Shown one piece after another: positions 46,145 through 55,437 of a stretch of 64,000 bases of DNA. A program made the translations under genes and the position numbers. The stretch comes from Streptococcaceae bacterium AM104-57 (GTDB lineage Bacteria; Bacillota; Bacilli; Lactobacillales; Streptococcaceae): NCBI GenBank assembly GCA_027659245.1, contig JAQDPW010000007.1, forward strand, positions 1 through 64,000. The letters are read 5' to 3'. Each line of letters opens with the position of its first letter. The stretch's first letter is position 1. The notes under the pieces are model-generated. The model made no database searches. It was not told where the DNA came from and was given only the letters and a program-made list of their open reading frames with translations.

Positions 46145-46648
46145 TTAAAGACTAGCTTTCCACTGTTCTACTTGTTCGTGTAGAGAATCACGATATTCCT
46201 TTAGAAACTTAATTATTTCCTCTTTGCCTTGAATCGGTGCTTTCTTCAATGGTCCATATTGTTTTTTCTGTTCTTCCATTTCTTTTTTAGTACTATCTTT
46301 TAATTCTTGGATAGAAGCACTATCTTCTAAAGCAGTTCCCTTAAAGGCTTCATCTGCCTCGGTATAGTAATTATCAACAATTTTCTCATACATAGTCAAA
46401 TAATCTTCATAAGTCTGGATAGATTCAATGGTCTCATCACTGACATCTTGTGGATTAAAGTCACTTGAACTAAATTTATCTTTTGCTTTGGCAAACAACC
46501 CTTTCTTTTCAGAACTATTAGATGAAGCTTCTGTTTGATTATCACTAGAAGAGCTACTTGTTTTTTCAGAAAGAGAACTACAAGCAACTAGAGTAGAAAC
46601 GGACAGACATAGTAAAGCTAAACGACAAACTTTTTTTACATTATTCAT
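46145..46648 (-). CDS. Lipoprotein of unknown function
   Basis: This 167-residue protein has a lipoprotein signal (LALLCLSVSTLVACSS, lipid-modified Cys near residue 23), then a serine-rich linker and a charged helical domain (about 65-167). It is the first gene of the AT-rich trio and is followed closely by the GRAM/zinc-ribbon gene. No enzyme motif is seen; an extracytoplasmic sensor or partner for the SPFH pair is possible but unproven. Confidence 0.75.
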   Translation of the reverse strand: MNNVKKVCRLALLCLSVSTLVACSSLSEKTSSSSSDNQTEASSNSSEKKGLFAKAKDKFSSSDFNPQDVSDETIESIQTYEDYLTMYEKIVDNYYTEADEAFKGTALEDSASIQELKDSTKKEMEEQKKQYGPLKKAPIQGKEEIIKFLKEYRDSLHEQVEQWKASL

Positions 46649-46796
46649 TAATAGAATCTCCTTTTATTTATGAAATTATCATATCATATTTCCTAAAAAA
46701 AAAAAAGCATTTTCTGATAAGCAAATATTTTATAAATACAGAATCCCATTTTTAAAAGAATATTTTTCCATTTTAAATTCCAGCTATTTTCCACAC

Positions 46797-46820
46797 AAAA
46801 AAGAGGGTTGCCCCTCTTTC
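46797..46820 (-). terminator. rbfA terminator
   Basis: AAAGAGG and CCTCTTT arms with a short loop, followed on the minus strand by TTTTTTGTG. It ends the nusA-infB-rbfA transcript just after the rbfA stop. Confidence 0.75.
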
Positions 46821-46823
46821 TGC

Positions 46824-47174
46824 TTAATTTTTATCCAGATTGCGTAGCATCTCGTCAATCTTGTTTCCATATTCGATGGATTCGTCTTTGACGAAAGTTA
46901 AGTCTGGAATTTTGTACAATTTCAAATTGCGACCAAGTTCACGTTTGATAGTACCAGTTGCTTTTTCAAGTCCGACTTGAGCTTTTTGATTATCTGAAGC
47001 AAGGTTACTCAAAATAGTGTAGTAAACCTTAGCCATAGATAAGTCACCTAGCATCTGAACATCAGTGATGGTCACACCTTGGACACGCGGATCACGGACT
47101 TTCTTTTGCAAAATCTCATTGACTTCGCGCTTGATTTCCATGCCCACACGATCCGTACGGAAATGATTTGCCAT
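46824..47174 (-). CDS. rbfA: Ribosome-binding factor A
   Basis: This 116-residue KH-like protein helps mature the 30S subunit and process 16S rRNA. It begins [21 protein letters not shown] and has the [19 protein letters not shown] core. Length is standard. The 167 bases between it and infB hold no gene and are AT-rich. It is the last gene of the nusA operon. Confidence 0.94.
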   Translation of the reverse strand: MANHFRTDRVGMEIKREVNEILQKKVRDPRVQGVTITDVQMLGDLSMAKVYYTILSNLASDNQKAQVGLEKATGTIKRELGRNLKLYKIPDLTFVKDESIEYGNKIDEMLRNLDKN

Positions 47175-47341
47175 GCTTTTTTCCTTTCTCTCAATTGAAC
47201 CAAAAGCTAGGCCAGCAGACCTAGCTTTGTCTAGTAGATAGAGAAACTAGAGTCATTTGAATCTAGGAAACAAGCCTTAGATAGAACTAAAGTTCATTAA
47301 GGCGCTGTTGACGACGAGTCAAATCGGCTATCGTTTCTCTA

Positions 47342-50134
47342 TTATCGTTTGATTTCTTCCATGATATAGGCTTCAATCACATCATCCATCTGGATATCAT
47401 TGTAGCCATCAATCATAAGACCACCTTCACGGCCGTTTGTAACTTCTTTAACGTCATCTTTATAGTGTTTCAAGCTAGCTAGAGCGCCATCGTAAATAAC
47501 AACACCATCACGAATCACACGGACTTTAGAGTCACGGGTAACTTTACCGCTAGTAACCATAAATCCTCCGATTGTTCCCACTTTAGATACCTTGAAGGTT
47601 TCGCGGATGATCGCTTCACCAATAATTTTTTCTTTAAATTCTGGGTCAAGCATCCCTTTCATGGCTTCTTCCATCTCTTCAATCACCTTGTAGATGATGC
47701 TGTGGAGACGGATTTCTACATCGTCAGTTTCTGCTTGTTGACGAGCTTGTGGTGTAGGACGCACGTTGAAACCAACGATAAAGGCATTTGAAGCCTCGGC
47801 AAGAGTCACGTCAGATTCGTTGATGGCACCGACAGCTGCATGGACGATAGTAACTTTCACGCCCTCAACATCAATTTTTTGAAGTGATGCAGAGAGAGCT
47901 TCAACAGAACCTTGTACGTCGGCTTTGATAATGACGTTAACTGACTTGAGTTCACCAGCTTTAAGGGTATCAAAGAGATTTTCAAGGCTGACACGTTGTG
48001 TAGCTTGACGTTGCTTCATAAGAGCACGTTTAGCACGTTCTTCACCAGCTGCACGAGCTGATTTTTCATCTTCGTAAACGGCAAAGTGATCACCCGCCAT
48101 TGGCGCTTCGTTCAAACCAGTGATCGATACTGGTGTTGATGGTCCTGCAACCTTCACACGACGTCCAAGGTCGTTGGTCATGGCACGGACACGTCCGAAG
48201 GTATTTCCGACAACGATTGGATCTTGAACGTTCAAAGTACCTTGTTGAACAAGGAGGGTTGCGACCGCACCTTTTCCTTTATCCAAGCGCGCTTCGATAA
48301 CTGTACCGATCGCACGCACTGTTGGGTCTGCCTTGAGTTCTTGGATTTCAGCCACAAGAAGGACTGTTTCCAACAATTCTTCGATGTTTTGATTGAATTT
48401 AGCTGAGATTTCAACAAATTCAGAATCTCCACCCCAAGCAGTTGACATAACTCCATGCTCTGCCAATTCACCGATAACACGTTCTGGGTTGGCACCTGGT
48501 TTATCAATCTTGTTGATGGCTACAATGATTGGAACGTTGGCTGCTTTTGAGTGGTTGATGGCTTCGATAGTCTGAGGCATAACCCCGTCATCTGCCGCTA
48601 CGACCAAGATAGTAATATCGGTAACAGAAGCACCACGCGCACGCATAGATGTAAAAGCCGCGTGTCCCGGTGTATCAAGGAAGGTAATCTTCTTGCCATT
48701 TTCCACGATTTGGTAGGCACCGATATGCTGAGTGATACCACCTGCTTCACCTGTCGCAACACGAGAGTTACGAAGGGTATCTAGGAGTGTTGTTTTACCG
48801 TGGTCAACGTGTCCCATGATAGTTACAACTGGTGGACGCTCAACCAATTCATCTTCATTGAGATAACCATCTTCGACAAAGAAACGTTCGATGTCGGCAT
48901 TGTCCACTTCAACCTTTTGTTTGGCTTCGATACCATAATCCACCATGAGGAGTTCAATTGTTTCCCCATCCAAGGATTGGTTTTGTGTGGCCATGACACC
49001 CATCATAAAGAGTTTCTTAACGATTTCAGCTGGTTCACGTTTGATACGTTTTGCGATTTCCGCAACGGTCATACCATCTGTATATTCAAATTCTGTTGGC
49101 AATTCATGGAATTTACGCTCCGTAACAGGTTTCGGTGCCTGACTACGGTTGTTTTTGTTATTGCCTTTTTTATTCTTTTTGTTATTGTTCCAGTTACTAT
49201 TTCTTTGATTTCTCACTTGATTTTGACTACTTCGATTCTTTTGTTGTTTTCTAGGACCATCTTCTTCGTGATCGAAATCATCACGTTCTTTGTCTGGTCG
49301 GGCTTGTTTCTTACGACGTGTATCCACTACAGGTTCTTTAGCTGCAGGAGCAACTTCAACCACTGGTTGAACTTGTTGCGCTTGTTCAGCTAACTTAGCC
49401 ACTTCTTCAAAGATTTCCTCTGGCTCCTTGCGTTTGTTAGCTTGGGCCAAGGCTTCTTTGGCAGCCTGAGTCTGCTTGAAACGTTCCTCGCTTGAACGGG
49501 CATATTCTGCATTTTGCTCTGCTTTTAGTGCTGCTGCACGGGCTTTAAAGTCAACACGTGGTCCAGCTTGTTTTGCCTGGAAGTCTTGTTGCTGACGGCG
49601 CTCATTTCCACGATTTTGCTGACCTTGCTGTTTCTTAGCTTGGTCATTAAAGCGACGATTGTCGCGGTTGCCATGACCTTGTTTACCACCATTACGGTTA
49701 TCATTTTTTTGACGATTTCCATTTTGTTGGTGGTCACGGTTATTGCCCTTATTTTGCTTGCGTCGTTCTGCCTGCTCTTTGGCACGAGCTTCACGCTCAG
49801 CCTTAAAATTACGGCTTTGCGGTTTAGCTACTACTTTGTCTGCCTTCGGAGCGACTGGCTCAGCAGGTTTTGCCTCTTCCTTTGCTACAGCTGGTTTAGC
49901 TGACTCAGATTTTTCGGCTTTCTTTTCTGCACTTGCTTTTGGTGCTGCAGGTTTTGCTTCTGCTTTCGGATCAGCTGCAGGCTTAAAGCTGGCAGCGATT
50001 TTTGCAGCGACAGCTTCTTCCACACTTGATGAGTGGCTTTTCACATCCAAGCCCAACTCTTTTGCACGCGCTACAACTTCTTTACTTTCTTTTCCAAGTT
50101 CTTTTGCGATTTCGTACAATCTTTTCTTAGACAA
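47342..50134 (-). CDS. infB: Translation initiation factor IF-2
   Basis: This 930-residue GTPase places initiator tRNA on the 30S subunit. The N-terminal domain is followed by a long low-complexity part rich in Ala/Lys/Glu and then Arg/Asn/Gln (about 50-330). The GTPase core has [20 protein letters not shown] and NKIDKP. It starts at a TTG (50134) behind GGAGGAC; the nearby ATG is out of frame. It sits between ylxQ and rbfA. Confidence 0.96.
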   Translation of the reverse strand: MSKKRLYEIAKELGKESKEVVARAKELGLDVKSHSSSVEEAVAAKIAASFKPAADPKAEAKPAAPKASAEKKAEKSESAKPAVAKEEAKPAEPVAPKADKVVAKPQSRNFKAEREARAKEQAERRKQNKGNNRDHQQNGNRQKNDNRNGGKQGHGNRDNRRFNDQAKKQQGQQNRGNERRQQQDFQAKQAGPRVDFKARAAALKAEQNAEYARSSEERFKQTQAAKEALAQANKRKEPEEIFEEVAKLAEQAQQVQPVVEVAPAAKEPVVDTRRKKQARPDKERDDFDHEEDGPRKQQKNRSSQNQVRNQRNSNWNNNKKNKKGNNKNNRSQAPKPVTERKFHELPTEFEYTDGMTVAEIAKRIKREPAEIVKKLFMMGVMATQNQSLDGETIELLMVDYGIEAKQKVEVDNADIERFFVEDGYLNEDELVERPPVVTIMGHVDHGKTTLLDTLRNSRVATGEAGGITQHIGAYQIVENGKKITFLDTPGHAAFTSMRARGASVTDITILVVAADDGVMPQTIEAINHSKAANVPIIVAINKIDKPGANPERVIGELAEHGVMSTAWGGDSEFVEISAKFNQNIEELLETVLLVAEIQELKADPTVRAIGTVIEARLDKGKGAVATLLVQQGTLNVQDPIVVGNTFGRVRAMTNDLGRRVKVAGPSTPVSITGLNEAPMAGDHFAVYEDEKSARAAGEERAKRALMKQRQATQRVSLENLFDTLKAGELKSVNVIIKADVQGSVEALSASLQKIDVEGVKVTIVHAAVGAINESDVTLAEASNAFIVGFNVRPTPQARQQAETDDVEIRLHSIIYKVIEEMEEAMKGMLDPEFKEKIIGEAIIRETFKVSKVGTIGGFMVTSGKVTRDSKVRVIRDGVVIYDGALASLKHYKDDVKEVTNGREGGLMIDGYNDIQMDDVIEAYIMEEIKR

Positions 50135-50150
50135 ATCATGTCCTCCTCTT

Positions 50151-50450
50151 CTATTCCATAAGAGACCTCATTTTCTTTGTAAATCCAGCATCTGTCACAG
50201 TCAAAACCTTTCTTGATTTTCCGACTGCTATGCTTAATTCCAGTGTTGAAAACACGGTTACAATTTCTACTTGATAATAATGACTTTTATCCTGAATCTT
50301 CTTGGTCAGATTGGGTCCAGCATCATGGGCTAAAAAGACCAACTGGGCCCTGCCGTCTTGAATGGCCTTGACCACCAATTCTTCACCCGATATGATCCGC
50401 CCTGCTCTCTGAGCAAGTCCCAAGAGATTGCTTATCTTTTGCTTATTCAA
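50151..50450 (-). CDS. ylxQ: YlxQ, L7Ae-family RNA-binding protein
   Basis: This 99-residue L7Ae/L30e-fold protein binds kink-turn-like RNA ([22 protein letters not shown] near the start, [11 protein letters not shown] in the middle). The start is a TTG at 50450 inside the end of ylxR, an eight-base overlap, suggesting coupling. It lies between ylxR and infB, as in most Firmicutes. Confidence 0.9.
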   Translation of the reverse strand: MNKQKISNLLGLAQRAGRIISGEELVVKAIQDGRAQLVFLAHDAGPNLTKKIQDKSHYYQVEIVTVFSTLELSIAVGKSRKVLTVTDAGFTKKMRSLME

Positions 50451-50736
50451 GTCCTAACTCTCTTCTTTTCACTTTGTGATCCACATAAGCGATCAACTCG
50501 TCATAAAAGCTTTCTTCAACTTCCATGCTAAAGCTACGGTTAAAGACTTTTTTCTTTTTGGCCTCAAGGGCTTCTGCATTGTCTAGCTTGATATAAGCGC
50601 CACGGCCATTGGCCTTGCCTGTCGGATCGATAAAGACTTGTCCTTCTTTGTTTTTGACAATGCGGAGCAAATCACGCTTATCAATCACTTCATTGGATAC
50701 AACAGACTTGCGCAAAGGGATTTTTCTCGTTTTCAT
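50443..50736 (-). CDS. ylxR: YlxR, RNase P modulator/RNA-binding protein
   Basis: This 97-residue basic protein matches YlxR (DUF448): KTRKIPLRKSVVSNE at the start and DPTGKANGRGAYI in the centre. Related proteins are reported to bind the RNase P RNA (RnpM). I start it at the ATG at 50736 with GAGGAGGG upstream; an in-frame start 18 bases earlier overlaps that site. Confidence 0.92.
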   Translation of the reverse strand: MKTRKIPLRKSVVSNEVIDKRDLLRIVKNKEGQVFIDPTGKANGRGAYIKLDNAEALEAKKKKVFNRSFSMEVEESFYDELIAYVDHKVKRRELGLE

Positions 50737-50756
50737 CTTTCCCTCCTCTAGCAATC

Positions 50757-51893
50757 TTATTCTTCAATATACTCTTCTGTTGTTGCGTAATCAACTTGAC
50801 CAGCTTCTTCCATGGCTTCAAACTCACTAGCTGACTTGATATCGATGCGGTATCCTGTCAAATGAGCTGCTAAACGAACGTTTTGTCCACGACGACCAAT
50901 CGCAAGAGAAAGCTTGTTATCTGGCACAACGACCAAGGCACGTTTGCTGTCGTTTTCATCAAAGATAACTTGGTCAACTTCTGCAGGAGCGATAGCGTTG
51001 TAGATAAATTCAGCTGGATCAGCTACCCATTCGATAACATCGATGTTTTCTTCGATTGGAATCATACGATCGCTCTTGGCATCATAGCGAGCCGGGTGGA
51101 ATTTGCTAGTGATTTTCTTGATGTTAGCTCCACCACGTCCGACGATTGTACCAATGGCGTCCACGTTTGGATTGTGGCTACGAACAGCAACCTTGGTACG
51201 GTCACCTGCTTCACGAGCTACGCTCATAATCTCAACTGTTCCGTCATAAACTTCAGGAATTTCTTGCTCCATCAAGCGTTTGATCATTTCAGGGTGGCTA
51301 CGACTTACAAAGACATTCACTCCACGAGGATTGTCTTCAACCTTGTAGACATAAACTTCGATACGATCGTGAGAAGCAAAGACTTCTCCAGGGATTTGGT
51401 CTTGTTTTGACAATTGGGCTTCGATGCTACCAAGGTTAACATAGATAAAGCGATTGTCGAAGCGCTCCACTGTACCTGACATGATTTCTTGTTCATGCTC
51501 TTTGTAAGTGTTGTAGGTAATGGCACGTGTTTGCTTACGCATTTTTTCCATGATAGTTTGTTTGGCAGATTGGGCTGCTACACGACCAAACTCAGCTGGT
51601 GCTTCTTCAAACTTAATCTTATCACCAAGCTCATAGGCTGAATTAATGGCAAGGGCATCTTTCAAGCTGATTTCCAAACGGCTATCAAACACTTCATCAA
51701 CAACTTCACGGACAGTATAAACTGTAAAGTCACCTGTTTTTTCATTGAAGTCAATGGCTACGCTATCTGACTGACCATAGCGTCTACGATAAGCGGAACG
51801 AAGCGACTCTACTACTGCGTCGATGATGTCTTCTTTTTTGATTCCCTTGTCTTCTTCCAAAATGCGGAAGGCCTCTAGCATTTCTTTACTCAT
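50757..51893 (-). CDS. nusA: Transcription termination/antitermination factor NusA
   Basis: This 378-residue NusA binds RNA polymerase and nascent RNA to set pausing and termination. It has the N-terminal polymerase-binding domain, an S1 domain (about 135-200) and two KH domains (VGRGGANIKKI and IGRRGQNVRLAAHLTGY). The length lacks the C-terminal acidic repeats of enterobacteria, as usual in Firmicutes. It follows rimP after a 42-base gap. Confidence 0.96.
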   Translation of the reverse strand: MSKEMLEAFRILEEDKGIKKEDIIDAVVESLRSAYRRRYGQSDSVAIDFNEKTGDFTVYTVREVVDEVFDSRLEISLKDALAINSAYELGDKIKFEEAPAEFGRVAAQSAKQTIMEKMRKQTRAITYNTYKEHEQEIMSGTVERFDNRFIYVNLGSIEAQLSKQDQIPGEVFASHDRIEVYVYKVEDNPRGVNVFVSRSHPEMIKRLMEQEIPEVYDGTVEIMSVAREAGDRTKVAVRSHNPNVDAIGTIVGRGGANIKKITSKFHPARYDAKSDRMIPIEENIDVIEWVADPAEFIYNAIAPAEVDQVIFDENDSKRALVVVPDNKLSLAIGRRGQNVRLAAHLTGYRIDIKSASEFEAMEEAGQVDYATTEEYIEE

Positions 51894-51935
51894 GTTTTCT
51901 TCACTTTTGAATTTTCAAAAGCTTCCTTTCTTTTA

Positions 51936-52415
51936 CTATAATTTTACTGCTAAACGTGCTTTTGACACCAAACTGTATGGAATTTGGACTGTTTTCTTAC
52001 GAGTCTTGTCCATATACTCCATAGTCAACTCATCCTCTTTAAAGGCTAGCAAAGTTCCTTCAAAGACCTTTTGCTTATCGATAGCTTGGTAAAGTCCAAC
52101 ATGGATATATTTCCCAACCGCTCCAGCGACTGCTTCCTTGGTTTTCAAAGGGCGCTCCAAGCCTGGGCTGGTGATTTCTAGGAAATATTGTTCTGGGAAG
52201 GGATCTGGCTTGATAGTATCTAGGACAGGACTGATAATCTCTGTCAAGTCCGCTGTGTCGTTCAAGGTAATTCCCTCTGGTTTATCTACAAAAATACTAA
52301 GAATCATGTCACTGCCAATCTTTCCGTACTCGATATCCACAAGTTCAAAAGGAGCTTCAATGACAGGTTCTACGACTTCTCTGACTAATTCTACGATAGT
52401 TGTGATTGCGTCCAC
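51936..52415 (-). CDS. rimP: Ribosome maturation factor RimP
   Basis: This 159-residue factor binds S12 and helps 30S assembly. [23 protein letters not shown] and [12 protein letters not shown] are family features; the C-terminal half is an Sm-like fold. The start used is a GTG at 52415, directly after GAGGAG, which leaves less spacing than normal; no better in-frame start exists. First gene of the rimP-nusA-ylxRQ-infB-rbfA operon. Confidence 0.93.
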   Translation of the reverse strand: MDAITTIVELVREVVEPVIEAPFELVDIEYGKIGSDMILSIFVDKPEGITLNDTADLTEIISPVLDTIKPDPFPEQYFLEITSPGLERPLKTKEAVAGAVGKYIHVGLYQAIDKQKVFEGTLLAFKEDELTMEYMDKTRKKTVQIPYSLVSKARLAVKL

Positions 52416-52541
52416 CTCCTCATAAGCAAGAGGCGAAGATATTTCCCCGCCTCACTTTCTCATATTCTTACTTACAGTATAGCACTTTTGACTACTTATG
52501 TAAAGCATAAGCACTCAAAAGGCTTGATTTTAAGCTTTTTC

Positions 52542-53177
52542 TTAAAATTCTGCTTCAACTCGGTAAATGACTTGACCCTTACTTGAGAATTTTTCTTCAT
52601 ATTCAGTCATGACATTACCTTCAAAGTCGCTGGCATGCAAGTCCAACCAAACTCCATTGAGCTTCATGCCGTATTGAGAAAAACTCACTAGGCTATATTC
52701 AAACAAACCACGGTTATCTGTCTTGAAATGAATCTCACCGTGTTCAGGCAAGATACGCTTGAAGGTATCCAAGAAACTCTTATAGGTTAGACGACGCTTT
52801 TCATGGCGCTTTTTAGGCCACGGATCTGAAAAGTTTAGATACAAGCGGTCAATTTCACCATCTTCAAAGTAGTCGGTCAAATCTGAACCATCAACCCACA
52901 ACAACTTAATATTGGGTACAGCGACTTCCAAGACCTTGTCCAAGGCATAACTCAAAACAGACTTTTGAATATCAATCCCGATATAGTTGATATTAGGGTT
53001 TTGCTTGGCCATACCTGACACAAAGGCTCCTTTACCACTACCAACCTCAACATGGATAGGATTGTCATTTCCAAAGAGGCCTCGCCATTTTCCTTTGGCT
53101 TCTAAAGGATTTAAGACAACATACTGAGGATTAGCCTCTAGTAATTCTGTTGCCCCTTTACGATTTCTAACTCTCAT
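52542..53177 (-). CDS. trmB: tRNA (guanine-N7-)-methyltransferase
   Basis: This 211-residue SAM-dependent enzyme methylates G46 of tRNA. The SAM-binding site is [10 protein letters not shown] and the family signature is [16 protein letters not shown]. The ATG overlaps the ccrZ stop by four bases. The ccrZ-trmB pairing is the same as in pneumococcus. Confidence 0.95.
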   Translation of the reverse strand: MRVRNRKGATELLEANPQYVVLNPLEAKGKWRGLFGNDNPIHVEVGSGKGAFVSGMAKQNPNINYIGIDIQKSVLSYALDKVLEVAVPNIKLLWVDGSDLTDYFEDGEIDRLYLNFSDPWPKKRHEKRRLTYKSFLDTFKRILPEHGEIHFKTDNRGLFEYSLVSFSQYGMKLNGVWLDLHASDFEGNVMTEYEEKFSSKGQVIYRVEAEF

Positions 53178-53968
53178 CTCTTCTTTCCATACTTGTCACG
53201 GAAGATGCGCAAGGCATAAATCTCCCGATTGACATTTTCTAGATCTTCATTTGTATAATATTTGGCAATCTGGCTCAAGAAGGATAATTGAGCATACCAA
53301 AATAGTTTGCTGATGACTGTTTGGTTGTATTTGTAACCGTAATAAGTCAACCACTCTTTCCACTGATAGTCTGGAATATAGTGACATAGCATATGCGCCA
53401 CATCAAACATGCGATCCGTTAAACGAACGGAATCCCAATCCACTAAATAAATAAGACCGCTCTCTGTCTCAATCCAATTACTATGTCGTACATCTCCATG
53501 AACAATCGTTGCATAATCTTCCCTAAAGTTTGGCAAGCTTCCTCGCAAATCCTCTACTACCGTTCTTAGATATTGATTGTTCTTCAAGGATTCTGGAGCA
53601 TCTTTTAACCAAGCCTGAAGCAAGTCTAAAGGTGTTTCTAAAGAATAGCCCAAACGAGTCAATTGCGTCATCAAAGGACGCGAACGATGCAAACGACTCA
53701 AAATATTGATAATCTGCTTGCGATTCATATCATAAGGGGTCAAAATTTTACCATTCAACCATTCTTGGGCACACATATCACGCCCATCCGATAAACGGCG
53801 AGTCCATAATAATTGAGGAGCGATTTGTTCCTTGGCTAAACCAGGTAGGATTGGAGAGGTGTTCATTTTAATAAAGACGCGCTTCCCATCAGGGTAGCTT
53901 CCCATATAAGCTTTTCCGCTTTTCCCAGGTATAGGGGTCAGCGTTAGCTCAATATCACCCAAGTCCAT
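53174..53968 (-). CDS. ccrZ: Cell-cycle regulator CcrZ (phosphotransferase-fold protein)
   Basis: This 264-residue protein has the aminoglycoside-phosphotransferase/choline-kinase fold: the catalytic loop is [10 protein letters not shown] and the metal-binding segment LVDWDSVRL. In pneumococcus the protein encoded just before trmB is CcrZ, which links DnaA-driven replication to FtsZ division. Sequence and position both fit. It is first in the pair with trmB. Confidence 0.9.
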   Translation of the reverse strand: MDLGDIELTLTPIPGKSGKAYMGSYPDGKRVFIKMNTSPILPGLAKEQIAPQLLWTRRLSDGRDMCAQEWLNGKILTPYDMNRKQIINILSRLHRSRPLMTQLTRLGYSLETPLDLLQAWLKDAPESLKNNQYLRTVVEDLRGSLPNFREDYATIVHGDVRHSNWIETESGLIYLVDWDSVRLTDRMFDVAHMLCHYIPDYQWKEWLTYYGYKYNQTVISKLFWYAQLSFLSQIAKYYTNEDLENVNREIYALRIFRDKYGKKR

Positions 53969-54115
53969 TTCTTTCCTCCGTATAAAGTTTCCTTACTATT
54001 CTACTAGTTTTTAGCCTATTCGTCAACCAGTCCAGACCTGATTCTCAAATAAAAGCCCTTTATCCAACCTTGTTAATACTAGCCTAAAATCAAAAAACAT
54101 CTTATAATAGTAGTT

Positions 54116-54442
54116 ATGAAACTTACAAACGAAGAAATACAAAAAATTGAACAACTCCTAAGAGATTCATCGTACGCCAAATATCACAAACGTCTACAGA
54201 TTATTTATTTTCTCTCCAAAGGAAAGAGTTATAAGGAAATCATGGATCTGCTAGATTGCAATAAAACAACTGTTTGGAGAAATTTGAAGAAATATAAGGA
54301 GTTTGGTTTAGAAGCTCTTCTTCAAGAGACCCGTGGTGGACGTCATAGAGAATATATGACTTATGAAGAAGAGCAAGCGTTTCTAAAACGTCATATAGAA
54401 GCTGCTCAGGCTGGAGAATTTGTAACTGTCAATCAGTTATAG
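54116..54442 (+). pseudogene. IS630-family transposase, 5' remnant cut by a RUP
   Basis: The 108 residues carry the N-terminal helix-turn-helix part of an IS630-type transposase (GKSYKEIMDLLDCNKTTVWRNL). The DDE catalytic domain is absent. The stop codon TAG (54440-54442) lies inside the RUP beginning at 54438, so the frame is broken exactly at the repeat. A TTATAAT box lies just upstream. It is a remnant, not an active element. Confidence 0.85.
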
Positions 54443-54545
54443 CGGATTGGGTCTAGAATAGTACATTACGACTGCTAAAAATATTTCTAGAAATTAGTTT
54501 GACTTTCCTAATCTCTCTATTCATATCTTATTTCAATCCACTATA
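54438..54545 (-). repeat. RUP-type repeat, copy D (108 bp), between two transposase remnants
   Basis: Ends TATAGCGGATTGGG and TTCAATCCACTATA; the left terminal repeat is degraded. Same orientation as copy C. The left side joins an IS630-family transposase fragment and the right side an IS200-family fragment. Confidence 0.85.
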
Positions 54546-54593
54546 TTTACACATCCACTTTGTGTGTGATAAACTATGTGCCTTTTGTGCCAT
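54543..54593 (-). pseudogene. IS200/IS605-family transposase, extreme 5' remnant
   Basis: The ATG at 54593, with GAAAGGAG upstream, starts MAQKAHSLSHTKWMCKY, the N-terminus of IS200-type Y1 transposases in streptococci. After Tyr (TAT at 54543-54545) the sequence becomes the RUP. Only 17 residues remain. The upstream end-of-IS hairpins at 54676-54724 are still present. Confidence 0.8.
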
Positions 54594-54675
54594 ATTTTTC
54601 TCCTTTCGCTTTACAATTGGCTTGAACACCTTAATTGTATCGCGTTTGGAGTTTTTTGGTATAACCTTCGATGCG

Positions 54676-54724
54676 CACCCGCATAGCGGGTGGTTTTTTT
54701 GTCTCGCACCTAACGGAGCGAGAC
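54676..54724. mobile_element. Left-end hairpins of the IS200-type remnant
   Basis: CACCCGC-ATA-GCGGGTG (54676-54692) and GTCTCGC-N10-GCGAGAC (54701-54724) are two perfect 7-bp stems upstream of the transposase start. IS200 elements carry such subterminal hairpins for end recognition and for blocking outside transcription. Confidence 0.65.
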
Positions 54725-54741
54725 AGACTGAAAGTCACATA

Positions 54742-54772
54742 ATAAAAAGACCGGATTGCTCCGATCTTTTAA
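54742..54772 (-). terminator. Terminator after the VOC gene, copy 1 of a duplicated 31-bp unit
   Basis: On the minus strand AAAGATCGGA and TCCGGTCTTT pair around GCAA, followed by TTTTTAT. The same 31 bases recur at 55196-55226. The surrounding 54594-54835 holds no gene apart from the IS200-end hairpins. Confidence 0.8.
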
Positions 54773-54835
54773 TAGTTTATGTTCTCAATTTCTGTTTTAA
54801 GAATCATTGTGGTTAACTTCAAACGACTAAGTGTC

Positions 54836-55183
54836 CTACTTCATACGATAAAAATCAAGCACTAGACCAGCAGGACCTTTAACTAATAAGGACTCTGTTC
54901 CCCAATCGGTTACAGTTGGTCCGTGTAAAACCTTTATACCAAGCTCGTTCAACCGTTTGTAGTTCAGGTCTACATCCTCAACCTCGATGTGAAGAATGAT
55001 TCCTGACTGAAAGTTTTCCAAAGGAATCAAATGATTTTGAGAGAACATGAGGCAGTGACTGCCAATCGTGAACTGAGCAAAACCATCATCAACATAATCG
55101 GCTTTTTTATCCAAAATACGCTCCAGGTCAGCACAGACTTGGGGAACATCTGAAACGATAATATCTAATTGATTTAAATTCAT
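54836..55183 (-). CDS. VOC-family (glyoxalase-like) protein
   Basis: This 115-residue protein has the paired beta-alpha-beta-beta-beta modules of the vicinal-oxygen-chelate fold (LDIIVSDVPQVCADLERIL at the start, GPAGLVLDFYRMK at the end). This fold serves glyoxalases, dioxygenases and antibiotic-binding proteins; the substrate is unknown. GGAGGAG precedes the ATG at 55183. It stands alone between two identical terminators. Confidence 0.82.
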   Translation of the reverse strand: MNLNQLDIIVSDVPQVCADLERILDKKADYVDDGFAQFTIGSHCLMFSQNHLIPLENFQSGIILHIEVEDVDLNYKRLNELGIKVLHGPTVTDWGTESLLVKGPAGLVLDFYRMK

Positions 55184-55195
55184 TTACTCTCCTCC

Positions 55196-55226
55196 ATAAA
55201 AAGACCGGATTGCTCCGATCTTTTAA
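55196..55226 (-). terminator. Terminator upstream of the VOC gene, copy 2 of the 31-bp unit
   Basis: Identical over 31 bases to 54742-54772. It lies only 12 bases before the VOC start, so transcription arriving from spxB would end here, or the hairpin may attenuate VOC expression. The rest of 55227-55437 contains a second hairpin but no gene. Confidence 0.75.
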
Positions 55227-55343
55227 GTTTCTCTCTATGAAAATCAAAGAATAAACAAGGCGGAACCAAGTTTGATGGCAAATCTTTGCTCATCAAACTA
55301 CGAAAAATCCTTTGGGACTTTTTCTAGGATCCACACTAGATTC

Positions 55344-55372
55344 CATCATTGAAAATTAAGGTTTCAATGATG
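55344..55372 (-). terminator. Hairpin downstream of spxB
   Basis: CATCATTGAAA / TTTCAATGATG is a perfect 11-bp stem with a seven-base loop, 65 bases after the spxB stop. No T-run follows, so it may protect the mRNA end rather than terminate. Confidence 0.5.
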
Positions 55373-55437
55373 AAATCGTCGGAAGTAAACCTCAGAATGA
55401 AGTCTACAAATTTATCTTTTATTTTCGACGAGAGGAA

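Noticed and set aside
46685..46710. Poly-A tract near 46697 as a phase-variable element
   Set aside because: It lies in a non-coding gap between a terminator and the lipoprotein gene; no reading frame depends on its length.
48800..49393. 197-residue plus-strand ORF inside infB
   Set aside because: It lies antisense to the Asn/Gln/Arg-rich low-complexity part and conserved GTPase start of infB; composition is that of a mirrored repeat and no ribosome site is present.
54499..54816. 105-residue plus-strand ORF after the IS630 fragment
   Set aside because: It is built from RUP sequence, the reverse of the IS200 remnant and its hairpins.
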